In this document: piece by piece, positions 1 through 12,440 of the stretch
Layout: every line of letters begins with the position of its first letter
Position numbering within the stretch: position 1 is the stretch's first letter
From: Montifringilla adamsi
Lineage: Eukaryota; Chordata; Aves; Passeriformes; Passeridae
Direction: 5' to 3'
Length of the DNA: 64,000 nucleotides
Assembly (NCBI GenBank): GCA_017590115.1
Contig: JAGGNK010013559.1
Coordinates: 2,050,305-2,114,304, forward strand
Notes under the pieces: model-generated
What the model saw: only the letters and a program-made list of their open reading frames with translations
Databases searched by the model: none
What the model was told of the DNA's origin: nothing
Position numbers and translations under genes: made by a program

Positions 1-749
1 AGCGTCGGAATCACAAGTCTCAAGGAAATGAATCATTCCTAAACAAACCCAGCAGCGCCTGCTGCCGTCGGTGCGGCTGAGCCGGGGCTCTCACAATGAG
101 TGTGCAGAGCCATCGGGGAACAGGGAAGAGCAGTGATCAGGGAGCATTCCAGCTTCTCCCGGCTCCAGTGAGAAGCTGAAGGAGATGGGAGACATGTTCT
201 AATTTATTTGAGCGTGTCTTGGTTCATAAGGAGGAGAAAAGTGACGGTGCCCTGCGGGGATGTTCATGCGGGGAGGTTTCCCTGCCCTGCTGCCGAGCAT
301 CCTCAGCACTGAAAATTCAGGCTCTGAGCGGTGATGAGACACAGACAGAGCCTGAGCCCTGTGGGTGTCAGAGCAGCATGTTAATCGTGGAAGGAAAAGC
401 ACAGAGAGGCTCACGGGGTTTATGTTTGTGGTGAGTTTTGCCAGAATCGGGGATAAAAGGGCACCTGTGAGTGGTGCAGGACCCTGCACACATCCTTCTT
501 CCACACACAGGATGGTTTTCAGGAGCACAAAGTGGGATTCACTGAGTGACAAAGAGCAGGAGCCCCGACACCTTCCCAGCAGGGAGCAGCCAACACGCAG
601 GGACAAACACCGCTGGGACAGGGCACCATCACCCACCGGCCTGCACCAAGCACCGAGTGAAAGCTCTCCATTGCATCCCAGGCTCAACCACAGAGGGGCC
701 AGCAGAGCTTTGCCTGGAGCAAGAGCTGGGAGGGGCTGGGAGATGGGGC
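1..749. other. Intergenic sequence, no gene seen
   Basis: Mixed-composition noncoding DNA. Open frames here are short or are continuations of frames kept open by the adjacent minisatellite. No splice-bounded exon, RNA gene or clear transposon was recognised. Confidence 0.5.
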
Positions 750-1082
750 TGGGGCTGCTCTGCAGGGATCCCTTGGGGCTGAGACCCCTCTGCAGGCATC
801 CCCTGGGGCTGAGATCCCTCTGCAAGATCCCCTGGGACTGGGACTGAGACCCCTCTGCAGGCATCCCCTGGGGCTGAGATCCCTCTGCAAGGATCCCCTG
901 GGACTGGGGCTGCTCTGCAGGGATCCCCTGGGGCTGGGGCTGCTCTGCAGGGATTCCCCTGGGGCTGAGACCCCCTCTGCAGGATTCCCTGGGGCCACTC
1001 TGCAGGGATCCCCTGGGGCTGGGGCTGCTCTGCAGGGATTCCCTGGGACTGAGACCCCTCTGCAGGATCCCCTGGTCCTGCG
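750..1082. repeat. G/C-rich minisatellite with degenerate units of about 22-28 bp
   Basis: The motif CTGCAGGGATCCCCTGGGGC recurs about a dozen times with small indels, alternating with GAGACCCCT and GGGGCTGCT spacers. The array explains the long minus-strand open frame through it, a low-complexity Ser/Pro/Gln/Gly product typical of a translated tandem repeat. No coding function is inferred. Confidence 0.85.
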
Positions 1083-3310
1083 GCGTCCCTGCCAGGGGAT
1101 GGCTCTGCCCTAAGGCACAGCTGGGACTGGACCCTGCTCCTCGTGCCAGTCTCATTTCTGACCTAAGAAACCCCCAGTCACCATACCCTGAAATGGGTCA
1201 AACACCCTCCACTGCTGGACAAGTGATTCCCAGCTGGGACGAGGCACCTCAGGCCACCCAAAATATCCCCCAAGTGTCCTCCTCAAAGTGGTGATGGCCA
1301 CGGCCCCAGGACTTTCCAAGACAAAGTACAGAGCTCCATCCCTCCATGCTCGATGCCCACCTCCCACCTCTGGCACGGGGAGAGGGCTGATGCCACCCTG
1401 CCCCCATCGGGATTGCCTGGACTCAGCCATGCAAACAGCACCCAGGGAAACGGGGAAAGGCATCACCATCCCACCCTTAACACTTCCTCCAGCTGAACAA
1501 CACCCCCAAAGCCGAGCCAAGGGCCCAGCCGTGCTGTGGGTGGGACCCAGAGCAGGGAGGTGCAGGGGAGCAGCACCAGCTCCGGAGGAGTGAGAATTCC
1601 AAGGATATGGCCCTGCCTACAGCACCCTGTAACCATCGACTCAACAAATGCTCTGGGCTGGAAGGGACCTTAAAGGTAATCCATGACAAAGATCATATAA
1701 TATCCTGAAATCCCTTCTTTCCCTGCTCCCATATGACTGCCCTTGCAGGGGGGATGCCGGGGCACTGAGCTCTCCTTGCAGGTACACACAGAACTGAGGC
1801 TAAAGGACAAAATAAGGCACAGTTAAACCCTATTTGAGGCACTGAATGACTGCATCTTTTACTGTTTGCACTCCCAGGTTTGCAGCCTTCCCAGAGATCG
1901 TTTGCTAAAGCATTTAAAAATAGGGAAAACCAAGCCCTGCTTCCCTCCGGCGGCCGTGGAGCCTCCGTGTGCTCGCACCAAGATATGCATATTTTAAAAG
2001 CTTGGCAGGAGAGGGCTCCAAACTACACAATTAAACAGATTTTACACACAACACTCCCCGTACACGCCAAGCACTGCCAAACACCCTTTCCTTGTGCTGC
2101 ATCCCTGCAGGAGACCCCTTCGGAGCAATGACCCTGGCTGGCTCCTTATTCTGCCGGGGAAAGCACTTGTCTGCCCTTTGCCGCTGCTTAATTGTCCATA
2201 AACGGGGGATTAAAAACAAAAACGACTTCTTTTGTCAAGGGATGGAGCAGGAACAATTGCCTGGGAGGAAATTTAACCCTCCTGGAGGAAAGAGATATCT
2301 CCAGCGCTTGTCTGTGTCCACACGTGGGGTGGGACGGATACTGCTCTGCTCAGGCCACCCCAGGCACCCGAAGGGCATCTATTGTGCTGCAGAACAACAG
2401 AACCTTTTGAAGGAGTGTTCAGGCCTAAAAACACACACACACAAAAAAAAAAAATTTAAAAAAATAAATAAAAAGGGGAAAGAAGTAGGAGAAAAAGGTG
2501 ATGGTGTCAAAGCACCAAGTGGAGGGGCCAGGGTTGCGGCTGCTGCACCCCCCAGCACCAAGGATGTGTCTCAAGGAGGCATTCAGGGCTGAAACAGGGG
2601 AGCAGGTCCTAAAATACAGGCAGAGGGAAAGGGAGACTGACAGCAATCTGTGAAAAGAGAAAACAGGAGGTACAAGGCTCTACAGCTCCCAGTGCCCTGT
2701 GTGGGGGTTGGAACAACATGTTCTTTAGGGTTATTTTCAACCCCAACCTTTCTTTGACTCTGTGATAAACTGAAGGCACCCACGGGGCAGCTCCAGCCTC
2801 CCAGGGGTGGGAGCTGCCTCTTCCATCCTCACTCCCATCCTTCAGTGTCACTGTGTCTCTCAGGTGACAGGCACAAAGGACAGGGGTGGGGAGGACATTG
2901 CTGGAGAGCAGGGATTGCCCAGAGCTGCAGGCACCCACTCCCCTGCTCTTGGGGTGCTGGGAAGCATCAGCCAGAGCCCGTGGTAATGCCCTTTCCTCCA
3001 TTTAATGTAATCAGCCGGGTCTGGGCGAGCCCTTTGCCTCACACTGATGCTAATCCCCTAATGCTGTCCCTTTAAGCACATTAGGGACAGGCCAGCCCAG
3101 CACAGCCCAGGCTCCTCTGGAACTCCCCAGTGGCTGCTGAAACTCTGCCCTGTCCTAATGGAGCACACAGCAGGAGAGCAGAGCCACTTAAACAACAGCT
3201 GGCTGTGGAGAGCCCAGGGTTTCAGGGACCTCTCCAATTCCTGGCACAACATGTGCAGCAGCCAGTGCCAGAGGAGCTGTCAGACCGCGGAACAGAAGGC
3301 ATTTATCAGA

Positions 3311-3402
3311 GTCACTGAATGGTTTGGGTTGGAACGGATCTTAAAGATCATCCAGTTCCAGCTCCCTGCCATGGGACACCTTCCACTAGAGCAGGTGGCC
3401 CA
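3311..3402 (-). mobile_element. CR1 LINE 3' end fragment
   Basis: The plus strand reads as the reverse complement of the CR1 3' terminus: TGGTTTGGGTTGGAA, then a TTAAAGATCATCCAGTTCCA-type block and the CCATGGGACACCTTCCACTA segment. 5'-truncated, as is usual for CR1. Confidence 0.8.
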
Positions 3403-3598
3403 GGTGGCTCTGTTTCTCTCACTGAATGGCACCCATGAGACAGCAGAGAGGGAGGATGCAGAGAAGACAGAACATCCAAAGGATGTTCCCAGTTTTCCAC
3501 TTCCACTTTTGGGGGTGTATCTAAAAGACAGCAGCAGAGAATTGCTGTCTTTCAGTGATACCACTCTGTACTGAAAAGTATTTTTCTGAACATGAAAA

Positions 3599-3780
3599 AG
3601 GGGAAGTTTAGGTTAGATCTTTTTTGCCCAGAGCAGCTGTGGCTGGCCCATCCCTGGAAGGGTCCAAGGCCAGGTTGGACAGAGCTTGGAGCAACCTGGG
3701 ATAGTGGAAGGTGTCCCTGCCATGGCAGGGGTGGGATTGGATGATCCTTAAGGTCTCTTCCCACCCAAACCATTCTGGAA
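3599..3780 (+). mobile_element. CR1 LINE 3' end fragment
   Basis: Sense-orientation CR1 tail. The segments GCCCAGAGCAGCTGTGGCTG, CCAAGGCCAGGTTGGA, GGGATAGTGGAAGGTGTCCC and AACCATTCTGGAA appear in CR1 order. Confidence 0.85.
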
Positions 3781-5469
3781 TTTTACCAGAGCCAAACTGC
3801 CTTTTACCCCAGTGGGTGAAGAGGTTTCCTTGTTACCTCTCCTATAAAGCATCTTTTACTGTCAATAAAATCCCTTTGAAACTACTCTGCTCCTACAAAA
3901 TCAGTCAGGGAGGAGACAGGAAAACAAACCAACAGCCTGCAAGGTCTCTGCTTATTTTAGAAGACAGAGAAACTGAAAATTGTTCTGTGCCATTTCAAGA
4001 ACATGTGGCTTCCCTACCCTGTGCAGCTGCCACGGGGAAATCACCAACCCAGAACTCATCTGCAAACTCTCCAGAGTGCCATGTTTCCACTGCTCTTAAA
4101 CTCAGACCCTCCTTTTAGGAATAGGCATGTGAGAAAGCTTTAATAACTATAAAATTTAATAACAATAAAAGAGAATAACAATAAAAAGTGAGAGCTTGTA
4201 GGCAGAAATGACATTTCAGCCAACTGGCAGCCAGGGCAAAAGGCACACTGAGGTGTTCCCAGTTACCCCAGACAAGGAATCCCAGTTATCCTGGACAAGG
4301 GATCTCAGGTTTGTAACTTCCCATGATGTTCCAGAGCATCCCCCTAATAAAGATCATCTCTTGCACCCTCAGCTGATGAAAACTCTGGTAGCTCCAATAA
4401 AACCATCACACCCCAGCAGCCAAGGAGGGGCTCTGATGTTTTTCTTGGGTTTATTGACTGTGGCTAAGGGACGGTGCTGCAAACCATCTAGATCCTTCTG
4501 AGTCTGGGAAAAATCCCAGCTAAACTGCAATTTTGGCATGGCCAGCCTCTCTCAGGACAAGGCCCCCTCTCCACAGCCTTGGGAAAGGTGTGACTTGCAC
4601 AGGTCAGGGCCAAATTTCTCTTTGCTGTAGGTATTTAACAGCATGCCTGTTCCATGTGCTACCTCGGAGGAATTTGGCTTTTTTAACCCAAAATCCTGCA
4701 AAACTGAGCAGAGCTGAAGCCAAGGCTCTTGAGGCCAAGCTGCTTTTGGCCTGTGTCAGCGGCAGGGGCTGGATGGGAGCACTAAACCACTGAAATCACC
4801 TTTTTAGCACAGAAGTGAAGCAATCCAGCTGCAGAGAAGCAGCAGGGTTTTCCTCCTCCCACAGCACGAAAAAGCAAATACAATCAGAGGAGCTCTAGGA
4901 TGTGATCCCACTTTATCTAACATGTATAAAAATACCCAAGAGTGACAGGATAAGCTGGAGAATAAAAGTAAGCAGTGGAAGGCATGGGGTTTGTCTAAAA
5001 AAAACCAACACTATGACTCCATTGAAGTCTCCCCCGTGCAGAGCTCACCTGATCCCGTCAGATGTCCCGTGGCCCCTGGCATACACGTGAAGATGAAGCC
5101 GGTGACTTTTCCCAGCTGGATTTTTGGTTATTTTTCAATCCTGATTTTTTACTGTCCCCCTTATTTCACACAGCTGCCAAGGTTCCCTGGCCAAGCTTCC
5201 CGGCAGCTGCTCGGTGCCAGTTCCCACTGGGTTTGGGGTCGTTCTCAGTGGAGCAGGATGAACCTCTATCCCAAGATTTCACTGCCAAGGTGAGGGACAG
5301 ATGGATCTGGGGGTGCTTATTGCCTGTGGATGCTTTGTTGGGCACATGGGAGGAGCAGCGGGACAGGAACCAGGAAGGGGTTGCAGAGCCACGACGTCTT
5401 GTGGGATGGAGGAGCTGGAACCATCTGGAAAGGCTTTTTACAGGATGAGCAAGGACCAAGGGGGATGGG

Positions 5470-5770
5470 AGAGAGAAGGGATGCCATGACAACCTTTGGG
5501 GGTTTCCCAGGAAACCATGGTCACCATGGCAACTGCATCACTCCGGTCGGAATTAGTGACTTCCGCTGGAAGGCGTGTTCGCCACTTTAATCTTCTGGTG
5601 ATAAGCGGCTGCATCTCCTCCAAAGGCGTTGCAAAACGAGGAGGAAATATCCCTTTGTCTCCGGCTGGGCGGGTTGGAGGCTCCCAGCCACAGCGAGGAG
5701 CCCGGCGTGGATCCTGCTCCGAGCCGACATCGCTCCCTGCGCCGGCGGCTCCCGAAAGCATTCCAGTCTG
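5470..5770. promoter_or_regulatory. Candidate regulatory island with RFX-type X-box
   Basis: A CpG-enriched, repeat-free patch about 1 kb beyond the KCNA3 stop codon. GTCACCATGGCAAC at 5,520-5,533 fits the RFX X-box consensus (GTNRCC, spacer, RGYAAC). A related half-palindrome, TGCCATGACAACC, lies at 5,482-5,494. The motif match is seen in sequence; regulatory activity is inference. Confidence 0.35.
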
Positions 5771-6576
5771 CCTCTCCTCTCCCTCCTACCGCACACATCC
5801 CTGCTGCACGGCCACAGACTTGACATTGGAGGAAATAATTCCATCAGGTTACAGGGGAAGGGAATCCAGAATAGAAAACGAAGGCTTAGGGAGGTTTTTT
5901 TTCTATATAAACCAGCATTGATTGCACTCGGTCTCTGACCAGATTAGAATTTCATAAATGATCTAATGGGGAGAAAAAGGGAAGCTGGGATGTGCCCGTA
6001 ATGGCACATCACATGTTTCAATATTAAGCATCATTTAACGATGTGGTAACAGAGACTCTCTGCAGAATTAAATGGTTATTTCCTCCCAGCCCCCTCCCAG
6101 TACACTCTGCCTCATGTTTTCCTCGTTCCTCCACCCAGTCCGAGTTTGTAATCCAACAAGTTATTTTATGTGATGGAAGGGAGATTGACTACACACTGCC
6201 CTTAGGGAAAGAGGGGGAAATTCAGGAGCAAAGCAAGAGCTTCCCCAAAAGCCCGAAAAGCAAAGCAGCCCTGCAACACGTTGCAGAACAAACACCTGTT
6301 TTGACAGTGAGTGTGGTTTGTCTTCATCTTCCTTCTCTTTACCCTTTAGCTGTCCTCTTCTTCAGAGAATTTTAAATCCTTTTACTTTTGGATCTTTAGA
6401 AAGGAAGGATCTAAAAAAATAAAGGTATAAAAACGAGGGCACACACAGGACCGACGATGGTGCATGTTCCACACAACACCGACACACAGTCACTTTGCAT
6501 TATTATTGGTATTGTTATTGGTATTGTTTTACCGCATCCTCGGATTTTGTTGCTGTTCGTTTGGTTTGGGTTTGTT

Positions 6577-8331
6577 TTAAACATCCGTAAAGATCTTTTT
6601 GATGTTCACACAGTTGGGATTGTTTGTGGTTGTGCAGTTGCCTGCTTTAAAGGCAGCCTGTTTGAATGCACTGTGATTGATCCCCCCTTCCTCAATCACC
6701 ATGTACTCGGACTTGCTGAGGGTGGAATTGCTGCGAGCCTTCTTCATCTCCTCGCTGGACGAGAGGTGCTGGCAGCTCCCGACGTGCATGTACTGGGCTT
6801 GTTCCTCACCTTCCGTCTCCCGGTGGTAGAAATAGTTGAAATTGGAGACGATGACGGGCACGGGGAGGGCGATGGTCAGCACCCCCGCAATGGCGCACAG
6901 AGACCCCACGATCTTGCCCCCAATGGTGATGGGGTGCATGTCCCCGTAGCCCACGGTGGTCATGGTGACCACGGCCCACCAGAAGGCATCGGGGATGCTA
7001 CTGAACCCCGAGCTGGGGTCATCGGCTTCCGCGAAGTAAACGGCGCTGGAGAAGAGGATGACACCGATGAAGAGGAAGAAGATGAGCAAGCCCAGCTCCC
7101 TCATGCTGGCCTTGAGGGTCTGCCCCAGGATCTGCAGCCCCTTGGAGTGCCGGGAGAGCTTGAAGATGCGGAAGACCCTGACGAGGCGGATGACTCTGAG
7201 GATGGCCAAGGACATGGCTTGCTGGCCATTGCCTTGCCGCTCAGCCAGCTCTGTGCCCAGGGTGATGAAGTAGGGGATGATGGCCACAATGTCAATGATG
7301 TTCATGATGTTCTTGGAGAAGGTGGCTTTGCTGGGGCAGGCAAAGAAACGGACCAGCAGCTCAAAGGAGAACCAGATGATGCACAAAGTCTCCACCACAA
7401 AGAAAGGGTCGGTGAAGGATGACACCATGGAAACAGGCAAGGATGAGGAGTTGGTGAAGACATCAGGTGGGAGAGGGCCGCTGCCTGTCCCGAAGGTCCC
7501 CCCAGTTCCCTCATAGTCATGATCATCCCTGAATTCAGGCAGGGTCTCCAGACAGAAGATGACAATAGAGATAAGGATGACCAGGACAGAGACAATGGCA
7601 ATGCCTCGGGCCGGCCCAGAGCTCTCGGGGTACTCAAAGAGGAGCCACACCTGGCGCTGAAACTCCTTCTCGGGAAGTGGCCGCTGCTCCTCCCGAATGA
7701 AACCCTCGTCCTCCCGAAACTTCTCCATGGCCTCCTCCCCCAGCTGGTAGAAGCGGATCTCCTCGGAGAAGATGTCGATGGGGACATTGACGGGACGCCG
7801 GATGCGCCCGCCCGACTGGTAGTAGTAGAGGATGGCATCGAAGCTGGGACGGTTACGGTCGAAAAAATACTCATTGCGGAGGGGGTCGAAGTAGCGCATC
7901 CTCTTGCGGGGGTCCCCCAGCAGCGTCTCGGGGAACTGTGCCAGGGTCTTGAGCTGGGTCTCGAAGCGCAGCCCCGAGATGTTGATCACCACGCGCTCGC
8001 AGCACTCGTGCTCCCCAGCGCCCGCGGGCTGCCCGGCGGGCACGGCCGGTGCCGGGGGCTGATCGTAGCGGTCCCCCCCGAGCAGCGCAGGGGGATGCTG
8101 GGGCTCCTCCAGCAAAGGGTCTCCGCCGCCGCCGCCTCCCACCACGGTCATGCTGCCTTCCTCCCCTTCTTCGCCCTCTTCCTCCTGCTGCTCGGGGCCC
8201 GGCTGGGGGGCGGCGGGGGGCAGCTGCTCGGTGTAGCCCAGGTTGTGGTGGCTGCTGGTCGAGCCGCCCCGCGGCTGCCGGCCGGCGGAGGAGGCGGCCG
8301 GAGAGTAGAGCAAGCTCCGGCGCTCGTCCAT
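6577..8331 (-). CDS. KCNA3: Voltage-gated potassium channel Kv1.3 (Shaker subfamily A member 3)
   Basis: Single-exon frame of 584 codons plus stop, encoding a plasma-membrane, tetrameric delayed-rectifier K+ channel subunit. Visible layout: Gly/Pro/Glu-rich N-terminus 1-110; T1 tetramerisation domain about 112-210; S1 240-262; S1-S2 loop with an N-glycosylation site at NSS (294-296); S2 309-331; S3 342-360; S4 voltage sensor 371-395 with Arg/Lys at every third position; S5 411-433; selectivity filter TVGYGD 459-464 followed by Met-His, the outer-pore His typical of Kv1.3; S6 with PVP 490-492; C-terminal TDV, a PDZ ligand. The start MDERRSLL matches the family N-terminus and is the only in-frame ATG; the frame stays open upstream to 8,520 without another ATG. 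Met61 (MTVV) corresponds to the alternative downstream start discussed for mammalian Kv1.3. Human Kv1.3 is 575 residues. The intronless coding region is normal for Kv1 genes. Confidence 0.97.
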   Translation of the reverse strand: MDERRSLLYSPAASSAGRQPRGGSTSSHHNLGYTEQLPPAAPQPGPEQQEEEGEEGEEGSMTVVGGGGGGDPLLEEPQHPPALLGGDRYDQPPAPAVPAGQPAGAGEHECCERVVINISGLRFETQLKTLAQFPETLLGDPRKRMRYFDPLRNEYFFDRNRPSFDAILYYYQSGGRIRRPVNVPIDIFSEEIRFYQLGEEAMEKFREDEGFIREEQRPLPEKEFQRQVWLLFEYPESSGPARGIAIVSVLVILISIVIFCLETLPEFRDDHDYEGTGGTFGTGSGPLPPDVFTNSSSLPVSMVSSFTDPFFVVETLCIIWFSFELLVRFFACPSKATFSKNIMNIIDIVAIIPYFITLGTELAERQGNGQQAMSLAILRVIRLVRVFRIFKLSRHSKGLQILGQTLKASMRELGLLIFFLFIGVILFSSAVYFAEADDPSSGFSSIPDAFWWAVVTMTTVGYGDMHPITIGGKIVGSLCAIAGVLTIALPVPVIVSNFNYFYHRETEGEEQAQYMHVGSCQHLSSSEEMKKARSNSTLSKSEYMVIEEGGINHSAFKQAAFKAGNCTTTNNPNCVNIKKIFTDV

Positions 8332-8640
8332 AAAGGTGTGGGGCGGAAGGGGAAGGGGGGGGGAGGGGGGATCCGAGAGGCGGCAGCCGAAGCCTCTTCT
8401 TCCTCCTCTTCCTCCTCCTCCGGGCGGAGAGGGAGCAACAGCCGCCCAACTCCTCCAGCGGCTGCCGCTGCTCTGAAGAGCTGAGGCTCTTCTCAAAAAA
8501 TCCGCCCCCAGCCCTGGCACCGCCTCACTCAGTCACCGCTCCCGGAGACACCCACCAGCCCCCCGGCCCTGCCCCGCAGCCCCCCGCCAGCTGCGGGCAC
8601 CCCCTCCCCTGCCCCTGCTTGGGGGAGCCCCATCCACCCC
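7590..8640 (-). promoter_or_regulatory. CpG island over the KCNA3 5' half and promoter
   Basis: GC-rich, CpG-dense sequence covers the N-terminal half of KCNA3 and about 300 bp upstream, including C-runs at 8,550-8,630. CpG is depleted in the surrounding DNA. The transcription start is probably within or just upstream of the island. No TATA box was identified. Confidence 0.6.
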
Positions 8641-11600
8641 CAGGCAGTGCCGAGGGGCTTCAGTCTCCTCCCGGGAGCATCCTTTGCTGCTCAGAGGGCT
8701 GCAAGCAGGGAGAGGGGTTTTTCCTGGCAGAACCGCTGCCTAGAAAGAGTTTTTCTGCCCTTCCCCAGGTGGAATGCAATTTTGACTCTGATTTTGGCGT
8801 TTGCCTGTTGGTTTTCAGCTACGGTTTCACACGGTGGGAGGCTGTGGGCAGTGGAAAGCCGACAGCGTGGCCAGACCCAACAGTTGTTTTGAATCAGCGT
8901 CTGGGTTAGGCTGGGGATTGTTTTTCTCTGTCTAGGAGAGCGTGTGCATGTGTGTGTGTCCATGAGTGTGGGTGCACACGTGTGTGTGTGCGTGTGCTTC
9001 CCCCACCAAAATAAACCCAGAAGCAAAGCTGAGCCAGCCCTCGACCAAGGAGGTTCCAGGCTGAACCCAAACCTGCATTTCAGACTTTCCATCAAGAAAG
9101 CCAAAACCCTTATATTTCTTTTTCTTTCTTTCTTTCTGTCTTCAGTTGGTCTTAAGCAAATAGTTCAATTGTGAGCAAAAGGGACTTTTTCAGGCAAAAA
9201 CCTCCTCTGCAGGAGCCCAGAGCTGGAAAACACCCCATCCCCAGGAGATGTGCATCAGGGACAACCTCTGATCTCTGCACTCCCAGCTCTCCCCCCAATC
9301 CCCATTTTTCCAACCCCCTGCAATAGCTGAAATGCTTTAACTCCCAGCCATGGGAGTTTAGGCAATTCAGGGAGCTCCCACCTTGGGAAAAAAAGTAATG
9401 GAATGGTTTGGGTTGAAAGGGATTTTAAAGCTCATTTAATTCCACCTTGGGCAGGACCAAGGCCTCGACCATGAAGGCTGGGGAGAGGACAGGAGGGAGC
9501 CTATGTTCCCTTCCAGAGCCAGATGGGTGGTCCTGCCGTGATGGGGATTAAAAACCCTCCACCATCTCCACTTGAGCTCATCATGCCAGTTATTTTTAAC
9601 CAGCACAGCCTCCAGAAGGTAGGGAGAACAACAGATGAAAAGATCAAACTTATTTATACTTTAAACCAGAAACAAGCTGTCCAAAATACCCATGTCTGGG
9701 GAAGGAACAACAATAAATATTGGTGCAAGAGCCGACTCCAGACTCTGGCAGATGAAGAGTGAGGATGGAGCCTGGCTGAGCTGAGCCCACCCACTTCTTT
9801 GCTGACAGAGGGGAAACACCCTCTGCTACCAGAAACCCGGGAGAATTCCAGAGGGAATGGGTCCCAGCAAGGTGTGCATGGAAAGGTGGATGCTCACCCA
9901 TGCCCCCTCACAAGGAGAGTTGTCTCCAGGCCATGTCACCCCACCCCAGACTTGGACACAAGTCCCTTGTTTCCACTTCCATCCTTGGCTTTAAGCCCCA
10001 ATTTTAACACCTGTTTTTCTTGAGGATGTGGATCTCCTGGGAGAAGGGAGTTGGAAAGTTGGTCCCCCACCATTCCTGCAGCAGTTCGTGGTGCTAACCA
10101 GCACCATGCTCCCAGTGACAGCATCCACTCCTCCCTCCCAACCCACAGCATCTCCCAGACATCCCAAAACCCAGACACGGCAGGAAGCAAAGCCCTGGAG
10201 CACCATTAACCCTTGAGCTCCCCTTATTGCCTGTAGGTTGGGGGAAATTCCTGTAAGCAACAGTTCACACACAAGTCTGAGGCTTTATTTTCATGAAAAT
10301 GAAATAACCATCATCCCTTCATCATCCTCATGAAAATGAAATAACCATCAGCCGGCATATATACACATATATATGTGTAGCTTGTCTGGCTCATCCCTTT
10401 TCCCTGCTAGGATTTCTGCCAATAAATCAGTGTTGTCTGGTTTAAGGCAAACAAATGAGGCTGCCTCAAACCATAAACACTTATTGAGGACACAAGGCTT
10501 GAGGCACAAGGTGTAACTTCCATAATTGCAATAATTTACTGTGCATCTGTCAGGGGCAAACCCATCAGGAATTACCGAGAGAGCCACAGACCTTTGGGAT
10601 GCTGCTTGGAAAAGCCTCTCCTTTAAGAGCAGCAGGATTAAGTCCTTACCCCACAGCTGCAGCACAGCAGCAGACATTAACCCTTGAGCTCCGGTGGCTT
10701 TGGTCGGGTGTCGCGCTGGGATTTCTCCCGGAGCTGGCGGCCCCAGCACGCCGTGGCCTCCTGGCCCTGTTTACTCCTCCGCTGCTTCCCTGTAATCCTA
10801 TCAAAGCCAATTAGGCTGTGCCAGGCGAGCAGCAGCGCTGCAGGCAGAGAGCAGCCGAGGGGCAGATCCTCCCCAGCCCTTCCCCGCAGCTCCTGCCTTC
10901 CCCTGGCTCTCCAGCCGAGCTTTGGGGCAGCATCGGGGATGCAGCAACAGCATCACCTCCCCTGTGAGCTCCCTGCCAGCCTCACACGCCCTCTCTGCAG
11001 GGGTTTGCATCCAGGAGCTGCACGAGCCCGGCATTTGTCAAGCAGAAACAGAGGTGGTTCTAGGTCAGGCTTCAAAGCCTGGAGGTCTGAGCACAAGGGA
11101 AGGCGATAAAAGCCCAGGGGAAGGGGCATCTCCCTGGCGTCCAACCTGGCCAAAGCTTTCCCATAAACTGGGAGCTCATGCAGCACCAAACCATCTCCCC
11201 TAGGCTGTGGTCTGCTGTCTAATGCGAGATGTCCCAGTGTTCCCTCTGCAAATTTCCTTCTGCTTTTTCATCCATCTCTTCTGCTGCATCTGGTCTCAAC
11301 AAATTTGATTTTGTTGCTAACGGCCATTTAAGAAATCCCCCTGTGCAATGGTCCACAGGCTGCCCTGGAACAACACATGCAGTTTCTATGAGGAAGCAGA
11401 GCAAGCATTGCTCTTTTCCTCCCTTAATGGCCTTCTCAGGACCAAGCAGAGGGGATGAACAACTTCCCTCTTTCTCACAGCCAGACCCAGACCATGAGGG
11501 GAATTCCCCCAGCATCCCTCCCCCGGGGTCCATGGGCTGCACAAAACATGGGAGCTTCACCCCAGCTCTCAGTTACTCCCAGCCATGGGGCCGCCTTGGC

Positions 11601-12148
11601 ATCCTGCTTCCACCTTGAATTTTTCCTTCCTTCTTGATGAATCCCAATGCCTCTCAAGCAGCGTTTTGGGGTTGTCCTTCTCCCCCCAAAGCTCCCCTTG
11701 GTAGCATCACCAGGCAGGCCATGTGTACAGAATCCAGCCTGGCTGTGAGCAGGATCTCACCCCCCTCCTCCTTTCCTCCCTCCTGTTTCAATGGGAACTC
11801 TGCTTCCATTGATAAATCTGGGACAAATCTGCTCATCTTTACTTTGCAGGATCAGAAACCTCTCAGCACACACGCAGTTACAATAATACCTTAATGCACT
11901 GCAAATGCATTGTCTGTCCTCCCACAGCAAAGCCCCAACTGCTCCAGCCAGGCAGTGCAGCTTTAACTCCCTCCAGGTTTCTCCTCTCAGGAACTTGAGC
12001 CCTCCTGTGCTGCTCAGAAGGGACAAACGTACTCGGGAAAGGCTCAAGGTTGTCACTGAGGTCACCAATCACAGGCAGGACTGCAGGGATGGCTGGCAGC
12101 AAACACAGTTCAGCATCAACCCAACCTTCTGAGATGAACTTGGAGCAA
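8641..12148. other. Intergenic region upstream of KCNA3
   Basis: No credible exon was found. The stretch includes a TG/GT-rich microsatellite (about 8,943-8,998), a TTTC tract (about 9,115-9,140), a CR1 tail (about 9,398-9,470, minus) and a tandem 40-bp duplication at 10,291-10,353 whose units share TCATGAAAATGAAATAACCA. A GC-rich patch lies at 10,685-10,930. Confidence 0.45.
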
Positions 12149-12440
12149 TCACAGAATCACGGAGTTGTTTATGTTGGAAAAGCTCTCTAAGGTGATGGTG
12201 TCCAACTGTCCACCTAACTGCCAAGGGCAACCATTAGACCATGTCCCCAGGTGCCACATCCATGTGTCTTTTAAATCCCTCCAGGGATGGGGACTCCACC
12301 ACTGCCCTGGTGAGACTGTGATAGTGCCATATCTTGGGAAAGAAATTTCCCCTAATATCCAACCTGAATCTCACCAGCACAACTTGAGGCCATTTCCCCT
12401 TGTCTTGACTCTCAGCAATCAGGGAGTAAGAACAACACAA
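12149..12440 (-). mobile_element. CR1 LINE 3' end fragment
   Basis: Reverse-complement CR1: a TCACAGAATCACGGAG start, the CTCCAGGGATGGGGACTCCA block, TTCCCCTAATATCCAACCTG and CCATTTCCCCTTGTC in order. It looks like a different, older CR1 subfamily from the TGGTTTGGGTTGGAA type. Confidence 0.85.

Larger units (their letters stand above)
1083..5470. other. Intergenic region with CR1 tails, no gene seen
   Basis: About 4.4 kb of noncoding sequence downstream of KCNA3 relative to its transcription. It contains short CR1 3'-tail fragments (near 1,640-1,690, 2,710-2,765, 3,311-3,400 and 3,599-3,779), an A-rich stretch at about 2,431-2,475 and a palindromic ATATGCATAT at 1,983-1,992. No exon with supporting splice sites and protein homology was recognised. 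Confidence 0.5.

Noticed and set aside
199..1155. 318-codon minus-strand open frame
   Set aside because: Mostly translated minisatellite (Ser/Pro/Gln repeats); no domain, no splice context.
6457..8484. Two 321-codon plus-strand open frames (6,457-7,422 and 7,519-8,484)
   Set aside because: They are antisense shadows of the GC-rich KCNA3 coding region, with no independent homology.
8332..8520. Upstream in-frame extension of KCNA3
   Set aside because: The 63 extra codons begin with a non-ATG codon, are low-complexity, and precede the conserved MDER start; probably 5' untranslated sequence.
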